A stretch of DNA of 64,000 nucleotides from Cytophagales bacterium Alg240-R148 (GTDB lineage: Bacteria > Bacteroidota > Bacteroidia > Cytophagales > Cyclobacteriaceae): contig LS999830.1 of NCBI GenBank assembly GCA_900537185.1, forward strand, positions 235,440 to 299,439, read 5' to 3'. A model generated the notes under the pieces. That model worked only from the letters and a program-made list of their open reading frames with translations. It did no database searches and was not told the origin of the DNA. Below are positions 1 to 9,166 of this stretch, in pieces. Both the position numbers and the translations under genes were made by a program. Positions within the stretch are counted from its first letter, which is position 1. Every line of letters starts with the position of its first letter.

Positions 1-4
1 AACA

Positions 5-1813
5 ATGAGCCAACTGCACCAGTGCATTCAAAAAAAGGATAAGAACATGTTGCGCTTGTTTTTGAACAAAGTAAATCCAGATGAACTGGCTTTTACAACT
101 GCAGTTGCAGGCAATGATTTAGAATTATTGGACATAGTAGGTGCTTCAGGGGTTTTGATAAAAACTGGCGAACCGGCTAAAAAAGCCATAGACCTAAAAC
201 ATATGGCTTTGCTCAACAAAACTTTTGATTATGGTGCAGATCCGAGTACTGCCATGGAATATGCCGTTGCCAAAAAAGACATTACCTCCATCCGAACTTG
301 TCTGGCTGCAAGAGGCAGTGCTACCTACGCATTAGATTATGCTGTAGGGGTAAAAGATGTTAATTTTTACACGGAATTATTAACCCAGCACAAGGCCAAT
401 CCAGCACATGCTTTGGACCAATCGGTGCTTGCCAACAACACCAATTTTGCCCAACTGGCTATTAACAATGGAGCAAGCAACGTCAACAACCACTTGCAAG
501 AAATGGCCAACAAGGGCAATGAACCAATGGTGCGGTTGTTGGTAAACAACAATGGAAATCCAAATTTGGCTATGATGGGATCCATATCCAATAACAAACC
601 AGCTTTAACACAATACTTAGTTGAAAACGGTGCGGATTGTGTACCACCTGAGTATCTATTAAAAACAGTTGAACTTAAATCACTGCCTTTAACAGAGTTG
701 TTGCTGAAAAATGGGGCCAGTCCAGATGCAGGGATGGACAAAGCAATTGCACTAAAAGATTATAAAATGATCGAACTATTGCTGCGGTATGGTGCAAAAC
801 CCAATAATTATATTGCAGCAGCAGCAGTTGCAAATGATTTGAACCAAGTGCAACTCTATTTAAAATATGGTGCAGATGCCAATTTGGGCATCAAAGAAGC
901 GGCGAATAAAGGGCACTTTGAGGTAGTGCAAGAAATGTTGGCCTATGGCGCTTCTGTAGGTAAATTAATTGCAGGTCCTGCAGCTAGTGGGAATACTAAA
1001 ATGGTCCGACTGTTATTGGAATATGGGGCCAATCCTTCAGAAGGAATAAAAGGTGCCGTAAAAAACAACAAGACTGAAACCGCTAAATTGTTGTTAGAAT
1101 ATGGCGCGTCTACAGAAGGCATCATGAAAACAGCAGCCGGGTTCGGCAATAAAACTTTGGTAAGAATGCTGCTAGATAGAGGAGTAGATGCCAATGAAGG
1201 CATAAAAGTAGCGGTGACGAACAACCATACCGACGTATCCTTGCTATTGTTGGAGAAAGAACCAGCAATTACTGGACTAATCAGCATTGCAAGCCGCAAT
1301 GGCAACCTAGAGATAGTAAGTAGATTGTTGGACTTAAAAGCAAATCCGCAAGAAGGAATATTAGCAGCAGTGGAACACAAACATCAAAAAGTAGCTGAAA
1401 AGTTAATCCAGAGTGGAGCAGATGTTACAGAACATATTTATTTGGACAAAGCCATAGCCAATCTACAAACCAGCATGGTTGTATTGTTGGCAGACAATGG
1501 TTGCGATGTCCAGCATACCAACGACAAACAGGAATCCTATTTGCATTTAACAGCGAAGATCAAAGGGCAAGATGTTTTGGTCAAGGCCTTGATGGCCTAT
1601 AAGATAGACCTGGAGTTAAAAGACAACCTGGGCAATACAGCACTTCACAAAGCAGTGAAGGAAGGAAAGAAAAACTTAAATACAGTGATGGTTTTAGTAG
1701 AAGGTGGCGCCAACATCAACGCGGTAAACAACAAAGGAAAAATAATATTCAAAGAGGCCAAAGGGTCGAAAATTAAAAAATATTTAAAAGAAAAAGGTGC
1801 AAGTAAGAAATAG
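5..1813 (+). CDS. Ankyrin-repeat protein
   Basis: This 602-residue protein is built almost entirely of ankyrin-like units of about 33 residues. The recurring pattern is LLL-x-YGA-x-x-x-x-GI-x-x-A, visible from about residue 60 to the C-terminus, with the most canonical copy near the end (GNTALHKAVKEGKK). No signal peptide, membrane segment or enzymatic domain is visible, so it is probably a cytoplasmic binding scaffold; the partner cannot be predicted. The ATG lies only five bases from the window edge, so an upstream in-frame start cannot be excluded. Many central repeats lack the TPLH motif of classic ankyrins, so they are degenerate. The next gene is over 340 bases away and is probably transcribed separately. 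Confidence 0.85.
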   Translation: MSQLHQCIQKKDKNMLRLFLNKVNPDELAFTTAVAGNDLELLDIVGASGVLIKTGEPAKKAIDLKHMALLNKTFDYGADPSTAMEYAVAKKDITSIRTCLAARGSATYALDYAVGVKDVNFYTELLTQHKANPAHALDQSVLANNTNFAQLAINNGASNVNNHLQEMANKGNEPMVRLLVNNNGNPNLAMMGSISNNKPALTQYLVENGADCVPPEYLLKTVELKSLPLTELLLKNGASPDAGMDKAIALKDYKMIELLLRYGAKPNNYIAAAAVANDLNQVQLYLKYGADANLGIKEAANKGHFEVVQEMLAYGASVGKLIAGPAASGNTKMVRLLLEYGANPSEGIKGAVKNNKTETAKLLLEYGASTEGIMKTAAGFGNKTLVRMLLDRGVDANEGIKVAVTNNHTDVSLLLLEKEPAITGLISIASRNGNLEIVSRLLDLKANPQEGILAAVEHKHQKVAEKLIQSGADVTEHIYLDKAIANLQTSMVVLLADNGCDVQHTNDKQESYLHLTAKIKGQDVLVKALMAYKIDLELKDNLGNTALHKAVKEGKKNLNTVMVLVEGGANINAVNNKGKIIFKEAKGSKIKKYLKEKGASKK

Positions 1814-2157
1814 TGATTTTATTGCATTTTTAACTATAAAATCTATTAGGCCATTCAATTAAGTTAGTACAACAACCAACAACGAGTTGGTTGTATGGCT
1901 CCTACCCAACCTTTAACAATAGGAGTATTAAAAGAACTATTGCTATAATTCATCCAGTTGGTATGGCTTTATTATATTGGTAGTACTCTGCATTGAACTG
2001 CCAATTCATTGCATGGATTGGCGGCCATCTAGCTGCTTCAACTTAGAAATGATTCTTAGGAGCGTACTGTTCGTGCATTTTTAACCATAAAATTATCCGC
2101 TGCCCTTTTTATATTTGAACGTCGTTCTTGTCGAAGATTACAAACACTTAATTAACT
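1814..2157. other. Intergenic region with hairpin and 19-bp direct repeat
   Basis: No coding potential is seen in this 344-base gap. It holds a perfect 9-bp hairpin at 1872-1894 (ACAACCAAC, loop AACGA, GTTGGTTGT) without a T-run after it. A 19-bp direct repeat, GCATTTTTAACYATAAAAT, lies at 1824-1842 and 2075-2093 with one mismatch. A TAnnTTTG promoter box precedes the next gene. The function of the repeat is unknown. Confidence 0.5.
2110..2117 (+). promoter_or_regulatory. Bacteroidota-type -7 box for cheD
   Basis: TATATTTG matches the TAnnTTTG -7 consensus of Bacteroidota sigma-ABfr promoters and lies 40 bases before the cheD ATG. No clear -33 TTTG is seen, so this rests on one element and its position. 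Confidence 0.45.
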
Positions 2158-2616
2158 ATGTCTTTTATAGATTACACCCAAAGCAATATCAATGTAAAAA
2201 TGGGAAAAACAGCCATTTCTAAAACCAAAGGTGGTTTGGTTTGTTATGGGCTGGGATCTTGTGTAGGCGTATACATCCATGATTTTAAGCTGAAAATTGG
2301 TGGTGCTGCCCATGTTTGGTTGCCTTATGCCAAAAACACATGTATTCTTACGGAATTGATCCATAAATTAATGGACATGGGGTGTTCTAACTCTACCATG
2401 CAAGTAACCTTGGTAGGTGGGGCCAAAGTTGTGAAAGAATTGCAACAAGAAATTGGTTCCATGAATGTATCTTTTGTGAAAAATGTACTGGCTCAATTTA
2501 ATATGTCGATTACATCCTATTCATTAGGCGGTCACCTCAGCCGTACGGCAAAAATGGATGTAACTACTGGGCTCGTTGCCATCAAAACCAGAGCAGGTTT
2601 GGAAGTACTCAATTAG
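2158..2616 (+). CDS. cheD: CheD-family chemoreceptor glutamine deamidase
   Basis: CheD proteins deamidate glutamines on chemoreceptors and can bind CheC. The 152-residue length fits the family. The signature GLGSCVGV holds the catalytic Cys at residue 35, followed by AHVWLP with the catalytic His at residue 52. Further family landmarks are LVGGAKV near residue 83 and the late GG-x-x-x-R motif. There is no signal peptide, so the protein is cytoplasmic. No cheA, cheW, cheB or receptor gene is in the window, so it is an orphan here. Its partner is either elsewhere on the chromosome or not a classical chemoreceptor. The ATG is preceded by AATTAACT with no Shine-Dalgarno, normal for this phylum. 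Confidence 0.85.
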   Translation: MSFIDYTQSNINVKMGKTAISKTKGGLVCYGLGSCVGVYIHDFKLKIGGAAHVWLPYAKNTCILTELIHKLMDMGCSNSTMQVTLVGGAKVVKELQQEIGSMNVSFVKNVLAQFNMSITSYSLGGHLSRTAKMDVTTGLVAIKTRAGLEVLN

Positions 2617-2704
2617 CAGCTTGTTTCTGTTCTGTTTTCAATCCATTTAGAGTGAAAGAAAGTAGAAATCTCACCCATTTCATAAAAATATCGACTTTAT
2701 TGAA

Positions 2705-2712
2705 TAATTTTG
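2705..2712 (+). promoter_or_regulatory. -7 box before exported protein gene
   Basis: TAATTTTG fits TAnnTTTG and sits 29 bases before the start codon at 2741. Two ACCGGT hexamers follow (2714-2719 and 2735-2740) and could pair in the 5' leader or bind a dimeric protein. Confidence 0.4.
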
Positions 2713-2740
2713 ACCGGTCATTTGAAGCAAGCAAACCGGT

Positions 2741-3226
2741 ATGAAAAAACTAATCTTATTTACAGCAGTATCCATTTTTACAGTGGTTTCCGTTCAGGCG
2801 CAATATATTGTAAAGTGGGAAAAATATAATTTACAATACGAATCGCCAGTTGAAGTATTGCGCTACCAAACGGAATCAGATGCAGTATTTGGGTACGATG
2901 CCCTATCTTTGGCCATTGACATTGAGGTATTTCCTTATAAAGAATATGCACAGGAGCATATAAAAGACCCTGAATTGGGTGCTTTTACCGTAGCGGGATG
3001 GATGGGTTTTAAAGACGTGAAGTCAGGAGGTAAATTACCGAATATTAAAAATGGTTTTTATGTTACAGGTACCAGCGCAGATATTGATGGCACGATTTAC
3101 CCAACCGCAATTATTGTTATTGTAGACAAGGAAAAATCTTTTGTTTATGAGGCAACGGTAGACTGTTACGATGGCAAGATAGACCATGCAATAAAAATTG
3201 TGAACAGTTTTCGATACACAGATTAA
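2741..3226 (+). CDS. Exported protein of unknown function
   Basis: The 161-residue product starts with a clear Sec signal peptide (MKKLILFTAVSIFTVVSVQAQ, cleavage after about residue 20). The mature part of about 140 residues is acidic and rich in beta-strand-like alternation, with no Cys pair or catalytic motif that I recognise. It probably acts in the periplasm or is secreted. It has its own TAnnTTTG box and stands alone between cheD and a histidine kinase gene, so neighbours give no functional hint. I do not recognise the family. Confidence 0.75.
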   Translation: MKKLILFTAVSIFTVVSVQAQYIVKWEKYNLQYESPVEVLRYQTESDAVFGYDALSLAIDIEVFPYKEYAQEHIKDPELGAFTVAGWMGFKDVKSGGKLPNIKNGFYVTGTSADIDGTIYPTAIIVIVDKEKSFVYEATVDCYDGKIDHAIKIVNSFRYTD

Positions 3227-3348
3227 GAGCTTTGGAATAGACTAAGTCTTTAAAATTATCTTTTTGTTTTGTTAAAATGTATGAATTATTCCTAAGTTTA
3301 TTGTTCAATAGAAGGAATTACCTAAGGAATAGATAAAACAAATTGCGT

Positions 3349-4554
3349 ATGATTGCCCCAATTTTTCCAGCAAATGAAAAGTTAAGACAAGCAGCGGTTG
3401 AAAAATACCAGTTATTGGATACAGAATCAGAAGAGAGTTATGACAACATAACAGCTCTAATGACCTATGTCTGTGATACTCCTATTTCGCTGGTTACCTT
3501 GTTGGACAAAGAAAGAAATTTTCTAAAGTCCCACCATGGCATTCCTTTTAATGAATCGCCGAGAGAGATTTCTTTCTGTGGGCATGCCATCAATTCGGAG
3601 GATGTAATGACAATTGTAGAAGACGCTCGATTGGATGAACGGTTTCACGACAATCCTTTGGTGACCGATTTTAATGCTGTCTTTTATGCTGGAGTGCCGT
3701 TGGTAGATTCCGATGGCTTTAAGCTGGGCACCTTGTGTGTTTACGATGTTCGACCAAGGCAGTTGACAGAGAATCAAATCGGGGCGATGGTATCCATGGC
3801 CAAACAGGTGATGCACTTATTAGAGCAACGCTACCAGAATCTACAACTTGTAAAGTTTCAAGATAAGTTAACCAAAAGAAACGACGATTTAGAGCGGTTT
3901 GCGGGAATTGTTTCGCACGATTTAAAGTCGCCCTTATCCAACATAATAGCACTTACGGAGTTGTTGGAAGGGGATAATAAAGGCAAATTGGACGCAATGT
4001 CTTTGGAATACCTAGAACATTTAAAAACTTCTTCCAACAACCTTAAAAAATACATAGATGGACTGTTGGAATTTTATAGAAGCGACAATTTTATTGACCT
4101 CAAAAGGGAGTTGGTAAAAATCCCAAGCCTAATAGGAGAGGTTCAAAAGATGTTGGCCTCGGAAGATAAAAATGTAAGGATTCATTGTACTGGTTTGAAA
4201 GAGGAGATTCATGTAAACAAAGCTGCTTTGATGCAGGTGTTGATGAATTTAATAGGCAATGCCTTAAAATACAACTCTAAATCGGACCGGCAAATAACCC
4301 TGAAAGCATCGGAAGATGCATTGTCTTATTCTTTTGCTGTAATGGACAATGGAGATGGTATCGCCCCCGAATACATCGAAAATATTTTTGATCTTTTTAC
4401 CGTAGGCAGCAGAACCGATCGGTATGGCAATGTGGGTACTGGCATTGGGTTGGCTACTGTAAAAAAGATGGTACACGAAATGGGTGGATCGGTAGCAGTA
4501 GAATCTATTGTAGACGCTGGAAGTACGTTTAAGTTTTCAGTTAGAAAAGCATAA
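3349..4554 (+). CDS. GAF-domain sensor histidine kinase
   Basis: This is a soluble two-component sensor. A GAF domain fills residues 20-160 (start ISLVTLLD, then SFCGHAI and AVFYAGVPL), a type often followed directly by a kinase in Bacteroidota. The HisKA box FAGIVSHDLKSP carries the phospho-accepting His near residue 190. The ATPase domain shows the N box (LMNLIGNALKYN), G1 (DNGDGIAPE) and G2 (GTGIGLATVKKM). There is no transmembrane helix, so the signal is internal or a diffusible ligand bound by GAF. An in-frame TTG lies two codons upstream at 3343; I prefer the ATG at 3349. No response regulator is adjacent. The porin gene begins only 9 bases downstream and may be co-transcribed. Confidence 0.88.
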   Translation: MIAPIFPANEKLRQAAVEKYQLLDTESEESYDNITALMTYVCDTPISLVTLLDKERNFLKSHHGIPFNESPREISFCGHAINSEDVMTIVEDARLDERFHDNPLVTDFNAVFYAGVPLVDSDGFKLGTLCVYDVRPRQLTENQIGAMVSMAKQVMHLLEQRYQNLQLVKFQDKLTKRNDDLERFAGIVSHDLKSPLSNIIALTELLEGDNKGKLDAMSLEYLEHLKTSSNNLKKYIDGLLEFYRSDNFIDLKRELVKIPSLIGEVQKMLASEDKNVRIHCTGLKEEIHVNKAALMQVLMNLIGNALKYNSKSDRQITLKASEDALSYSFAVMDNGDGIAPEYIENIFDLFTVGSRTDRYGNVGTGIGLATVKKMVHEMGGSVAVESIVDAGSTFKFSVRKA

Positions 4555-4563
4555 GCATAAAAA

Positions 4564-5895
4564 ATGAAGCGCGCATTGGCCAATTTTTTTACTACCAGCC
4601 TTGTTTTATGGACGCTATGCAATGCAGTAGTCATCTTGCAAAACCCTTCCTACGCACAAGAAATTGATCCGTCTGATACTACCAAAGTGGAAGCCGTCTT
4701 GCAAAAAAAAGATACCTCAAGGGCCCAGGTAAATTTCAGTCCAACCGATTCTGTCGTTTTTCAAAATGATACAATAAGAGACATCCATAATGATGTAAGC
4801 CCTTTGGACATTGGTAGCAGCCGTGGTATTTTCATTCTATCCTCCAATCGATTGCTTCAATTAAGGGTTTTGGGTTCTGTACGTGCCAATTTTAGTGCTA
4901 GTGACCAAGATTTAAAAGATTACCAGACCTTTAACCCTTACTTTGTGCCCACTGATGTTGGTGTCAATACGCCGGTTTTTTTTGGCGGTATCCAACAAAC
5001 TAGACTTGCCTTTGAAGTTACCCGGCGTACAAAGACCATGGGCGACTCTTTTATAAGAATTGAAGGGGATTTTAAAAATGATAATACGAGTTACAGAATT
5101 AGGCATGCATATGGACAAATTGGTGGGGTTTTAATAGGGCAGACGTGGTCTTTGATGAATAACGTTAGTTACCAACCAGCGTTGGTCAGTTTGGATGGTC
5201 CGGCAGGAAGTATTGGGTTGCGCACCCCCCAGATTAGGTTTTCTAGGTCCATTAATAATACAAAAAGCATGTGGAGTGCGGCCATCGAGTATTCGCTACC
5301 CAGTTTTAGTATGCCCGACTCTATAAATGGAGAAGCTTTACAGGTATTACCTGATTTCACGGGAAGGTATTCGCACTTTACGGATAGGTTCTCTTATCGC
5401 GTTTCTGCCTTGGTTTCAACAATTTCAGGCCGAGTGGAATCGGACGACATTACGTATTCTTTTGGATATGGACTTTCTTTTGCCGGTTGGTTGAAAACCA
5501 ATAAGAAGTCAAAGCTCTATTTGACTTTAACAACAGGTCAGGCGACTTCGCATTTTGTGGATATGTTTGCTGGAAATAATGAAGATATGATCTACAGCCC
5601 CATCAGCAATCGTTTTGTGGCTTTGGTTTCTAATAGTGGTTTTTTGGCCTATGATTATGTTCTGAAAAAGGATTTTTCTGCAAGTATTGCATTCGGGATG
5701 GCTTCCATATCCAATCAAAATTTCCAAACGGATGCGGCCTATAGTTATAGCTACAATACCCTGTTTAATTTATTTTGGGAGCCCATTAATGGTTCTCGAT
5801 TGGGTATGGAATATGCCACTGGTCAACGGTTCGACAAAGGGGGAGCAAGAGGGAAAGCCAATAGGGTGTCCATATTAATGTACTATGATTTTTAA
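4564..5895 (+). CDS. DcaP-like outer-membrane porin
   Basis: The 443-residue protein has an N-terminal hydrophobic signal ending near SYAQ (about residue 32), then a Ser/Thr/Asp-rich linker and a long beta-barrel with many alternating aromatic segments. It ends in YYDF, with the C-terminal Phe typical of barrel insertion. The stretch from LRVLGSVRANF through IEGDF, YGQIGGVLIGQTWS and GPAGSIGLRTPQIRF resembles the DcaP porin family, which takes up small anionic solutes. It starts 9 bases after the GAF kinase gene, suggesting co-transcription. The substrate is unknown. Confidence 0.7.
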   Translation: MKRALANFFTTSLVLWTLCNAVVILQNPSYAQEIDPSDTTKVEAVLQKKDTSRAQVNFSPTDSVVFQNDTIRDIHNDVSPLDIGSSRGIFILSSNRLLQLRVLGSVRANFSASDQDLKDYQTFNPYFVPTDVGVNTPVFFGGIQQTRLAFEVTRRTKTMGDSFIRIEGDFKNDNTSYRIRHAYGQIGGVLIGQTWSLMNNVSYQPALVSLDGPAGSIGLRTPQIRFSRSINNTKSMWSAAIEYSLPSFSMPDSINGEALQVLPDFTGRYSHFTDRFSYRVSALVSTISGRVESDDITYSFGYGLSFAGWLKTNKKSKLYLTLTTGQATSHFVDMFAGNNEDMIYSPISNRFVALVSNSGFLAYDYVLKKDFSASIAFGMASISNQNFQTDAAYSYSYNTLFNLFWEPINGSRLGMEYATGQRFDKGGARGKANRVSILMYYDF

Positions 5896-6039
5896 TTGAC
5901 TCGATAAGCAGCCTGTTTGTTAAGTTCAAAAACAATTGGCCATAAAAAAGCACCCCCATTGTTACCTAAAGTGGATAGATTGTTGAAATTGATTAACTTA
6001 GGTTTTTCTTTATAATACCAAACACTATAAACACAATCG

Positions 6040-8712
6040 ATGCCCAATAGCCATGTTTTGTTAAGGACCAAGTTGTACCGTCCAAAATTGCCAACTAACC
6101 ACTTGAAACGCAATGCTTTAATTGAAAAATTGGAAGCTGGTGTTGAATTGCCTCTGACCTTGGTTGCTGCATCTGCGGGCTACGGTAAAAGTACGTTGGT
6201 GAGCAGTTGGTTAACTAAAAATAAAACGCGTAGCGCATGGCTCTCTGTACATAAATCTGACAATAAATTAAACCTTTTTTTCCGAGCTTTATTGGGGGCT
6301 ATAAAAATGGTTTTTGACGGATTTGGTAAAGAAACAGAACTGTTGTTACATGCGGCGGAAATGCCTCCGTTGGAGGTGCTGTACCACACCTTTATTAATG
6401 AGTTAACCCAGATCGAAAAACCGTTGATAATCACCTTGGATGATTACCATTGTATTGAAAATGAAGACATCCATGGGTTTATAATAGAATTATTGCAACA
6501 CCCAATTGAAGGCATTCATTTGGTTTTAATTTGTCGGTTTGATCCACCATTGCCTCTTTACAAATACCGGGTAGATGGAACAATCAATGAAGTTAGGACC
6601 GAACACATTTGTTTTTCACAAGCTGAATCAACCCTGTTTTTAAACCAGAATATTGAGTTGGATTCCAATTCAGTGGCTGTACAAAAGATCGTAGCAAAAA
6701 CAGAGGGGTGGGTAACAGGGTTGAGGTTGCTGGTATTGTCTCTAAAAAATACGACACAACCAGAAAAGAAAATTTTAAAAATGGAGGAAGAGGAATTATA
6801 TTCTCTTGAATACCTCAGTGAAGAAGTGCTCCAACAATTGACCTCCGAACTTAGGGAGTTCATTATAAAAACTTCAATCTTAGATGAATTTAACCCCGCT
6901 CTTTGCGATCATTTGCTCGGAACGGAATCTAGCCAGCAACATTTAAAACAGCTAGAAGAATTAGAGTTTTTTATAATTCCACTGGATCATCGGCACAACT
7001 GGTATCGGTACCACCATCTATTCCAAGATCAAATGCTTGCGATGCTTCATAAAAACTTAAATGCGTCGACTATTGAAACGTTACATGGCAGGGCAGGAGA
7101 TTGGTTGGGCAGTAATGGCAACATGTCGGTAGGGTTTGACCATTTGGTGCAGGCCAATCAAATGGATGTTGCTATTGAGTTGTTCAAAAAGCACCGCAAG
7201 GATTTTATGAATAAAATGATGTGGGAGCTGTTTTATTCAACCATAGAAAAGATACCCAATCAAATGATCAAGCAAGATCCAGAATTAATTTTGTGCTTGG
7301 CTTGGACGGATGTTTATTTGGGAAAAAGAAAAGACGTTTTTAAACAAATAGTAAATAAAGGATTTCAACAGAAGATATTAAATACTGAAAACCAGCTACT
7401 AATAGGGGAGTTGCACGTTTTTTTAAGCTACCACCGGTACATTGGTTTCGGAGAGACAATAGATTTTAACGCATGTATTGCTCATGCAGAAGCTGCTTTA
7501 AAGCTGCTGGATCGGAACCAAGCATTTTTGAGAGGCTTTGCATGGATATTTTATGGCGGTGCGTTAATTGCCCAACAAAAAAACCAGTATTTGTTAGACC
7601 TTGGCTATGAAGAATTGTCTAAAAATGCACCAAGGTCTGAAAGGTTATCACTTCATATGATAATCAATTATGCCAATTGGTTTGATGCAAATCTTGCAAA
7701 ATTAGCATTGAGCTCCAAAGTATATTGCCAAACGGCCAAAGAATTATCCGCAGAAAGTGAATTTGGGACGGCTTCCACTTTCCTTGCTTATTACCACTAC
7801 CAAACCAACAATATAAAGGAGGTAATTGAAACTATTGTTCCAGTTTACCCGCATCGATTTCTGACCTTGGCCACCCACCATGTGTCCATAGTAGGCGCAT
7901 TGGTACTGGGCCATGCGGAATTGGGCCAATTTGATGAAGCAGAAAGTTTTTTAGACGCTTTAAAGCAATTCACTATTTCTAAAAACAATGCTGCTTTGTT
8001 GGTACTTACCTATGCCTTGGAAGCAGAGGTTGCTTTTAAAAAAGGGGATAGATCGATGGCTTTCCAGTTATTAAACCGGGTAAAAGCGGAGGACTACGTA
8101 ACAACCATTTCAGATTTTTATTACCACAATACATCTTTTGTTAAAATGCTGCTCTATGCAGGAGGAAGCGAAAACTTGTTGCGAGCAGCAGCCTTGTTGG
8201 ATCGATCTGAAAAATATTTTGAGCAATTCAATTACCAATTGTTTTTAGCTGAGAATTGGGCATTAAAGGCCCTGCTTGCGAAAGAAAATAAGGATGTAAT
8301 GTTGGCCCAATGTTATATCGAGAACGCCCTTCAAATAACAAAACCAAGCGGCATGATTCAGGTATTTATAGATCTGGGAGATAAAATGAATACCCTTCTC
8401 CAAACCTACCGATTGACTGTTGATCAAGATTATTTTGTAGACAGGGTATTAAATGTTTTCAGTGCGAACGAATTGGATAGGATTAAAATCACCACGCCTT
8501 TTGATTCCAATTCTAACCAAGTATTGACCCGCAGAGAAAATGAAATTCTTGGTTTGTTAGCTGAGAAATTGACCAACAAAGAAATAGGGGTTCATCTAAA
8601 TATATCTGAAGAAACCGTAAAGCGGCACACCAAAAACCTTTACCAAAAACTTCAAGTAAAGGGCAGGCAATCTGCTGTTACAAGGGGGGTACAATTGGGT
8701 ATTATTGTTTGA
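6040..8712 (+). CDS. MalT-type LuxR transcriptional activator
   Basis: This is a large signal-transduction ATPase regulator of the MalT/STAND class, 890 residues. The N-terminal NTPase domain shows Walker A (AASAGYGKST, residues 43-52) and a Walker-B-like LIITLDDYH. A winged-helix and helical TPR-like sensor region spans roughly residues 330-800. A C-terminal LuxR helix-turn-helix runs from about residue 828 (LTRRENEILGLLAEKLTNKE, then ISEETVKRHTKNLYQKL). Such proteins oligomerise on ATP plus an inducer and bind repeated DNA sites. Just downstream, at 8760-8814, is a phased array of 11-bp repeats that may be its target. The following dipeptidase, amidohydrolase and porin genes are the likely regulon. 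Confidence 0.88.
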   Translation: MPNSHVLLRTKLYRPKLPTNHLKRNALIEKLEAGVELPLTLVAASAGYGKSTLVSSWLTKNKTRSAWLSVHKSDNKLNLFFRALLGAIKMVFDGFGKETELLLHAAEMPPLEVLYHTFINELTQIEKPLIITLDDYHCIENEDIHGFIIELLQHPIEGIHLVLICRFDPPLPLYKYRVDGTINEVRTEHICFSQAESTLFLNQNIELDSNSVAVQKIVAKTEGWVTGLRLLVLSLKNTTQPEKKILKMEEEELYSLEYLSEEVLQQLTSELREFIIKTSILDEFNPALCDHLLGTESSQQHLKQLEELEFFIIPLDHRHNWYRYHHLFQDQMLAMLHKNLNASTIETLHGRAGDWLGSNGNMSVGFDHLVQANQMDVAIELFKKHRKDFMNKMMWELFYSTIEKIPNQMIKQDPELILCLAWTDVYLGKRKDVFKQIVNKGFQQKILNTENQLLIGELHVFLSYHRYIGFGETIDFNACIAHAEAALKLLDRNQAFLRGFAWIFYGGALIAQQKNQYLLDLGYEELSKNAPRSERLSLHMIINYANWFDANLAKLALSSKVYCQTAKELSAESEFGTASTFLAYYHYQTNNIKEVIETIVPVYPHRFLTLATHHVSIVGALVLGHAELGQFDEAESFLDALKQFTISKNNAALLVLTYALEAEVAFKKGDRSMAFQLLNRVKAEDYVTTISDFYYHNTSFVKMLLYAGGSENLLRAAALLDRSEKYFEQFNYQLFLAENWALKALLAKENKDVMLAQCYIENALQITKPSGMIQVFIDLGDKMNTLLQTYRLTVDQDYFVDRVLNVFSANELDRIKITTPFDSNSNQVLTRRENEILGLLAEKLTNKEIGVHLNISEETVKRHTKNLYQKLQVKGRQSAVTRGVQLGIIV

Positions 8713-8759
8713 CAATTGACCCTGTGAAAGCTATGCTGATGGAATAAGGCGTTTTAAAC

Positions 8760-8814
8760 AACTCCAAAATAACTCCAAAATAACCCCAAAATAACCCCAA
8801 AATGACCCTAAAAA
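8760..8814. repeat. Five tandem 11-bp repeats
   Basis: Five consecutive 11-base units are visible: AACTCCAAAAT twice, AACCCCAAAAT twice, and a decayed GACCCTAAAAA. They lie between the MalT-type regulator stop codon (8712) and the next gene. The period is one helical turn, so every unit faces the same side of the DNA, as expected for a binding array of a cooperative activator. Simple slippage in A-rich DNA is the alternative. Confidence 0.8.
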
Positions 8815-8869
8815 ATATGTGATTTCTTCTATTTTGTTGCGAAATTGGTACCAACTATTGTACCAAAAC

Positions 8870-9136
8870 ATGCTGACCAACAATCACTTCAAGTCCATTA
8901 CACAAAGTAGCCCTGCGGTGTATCAAATCGTAGTGAATGGTGCAGTATGTTTGGATCATACCCCTTTGATTGGAGGCATGCAAATCATTGTTGCTACCAC
9001 TTCAATAAAAACAAAACAAAGTATACTTACTGGAAGACTATCCGACCAGGCTGCCCTCCATGGCGTACTCAACCATTTGTACAACATGCGTTTACCAGTT
9101 ATCTCGGTTGAGGTGCTCGGTTCGTACCAACAATAA
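8870..9136 (+). CDS. Small conserved protein beside LuxR-type regulator
   Basis: The 88-residue product contains the motif GRLSDQAALHGVLNHLYNM followed by LPVISVE, which I associate with a family of small unassigned proteins with a DQAALHGxL core. An alternative GTG start at 8819 would add 17 residues, but those residues overlap the region just after the 11-bp repeats and look non-conserved. I therefore chose the ATG at 8870. No signal peptide or membrane helix is seen, so it is cytoplasmic. It lies between the MalT-type regulator and the dipeptidase gene in the same direction, so it may modulate the regulator. Function unknown. Confidence 0.65.
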   Translation: MLTNNHFKSITQSSPAVYQIVVNGAVCLDHTPLIGGMQIIVATTSIKTKQSILTGRLSDQAALHGVLNHLYNMRLPVISVEVLGSYQQ

Positions 9137-9166
9137 TCAATGTTAAAACACCATATAAATAAACAA

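Noticed and set aside
1872-1894. Rho-independent terminator after the ankyrin gene
   Set aside because: The stem is perfect but no T-tract follows and it lies 58 bases after the stop codon.
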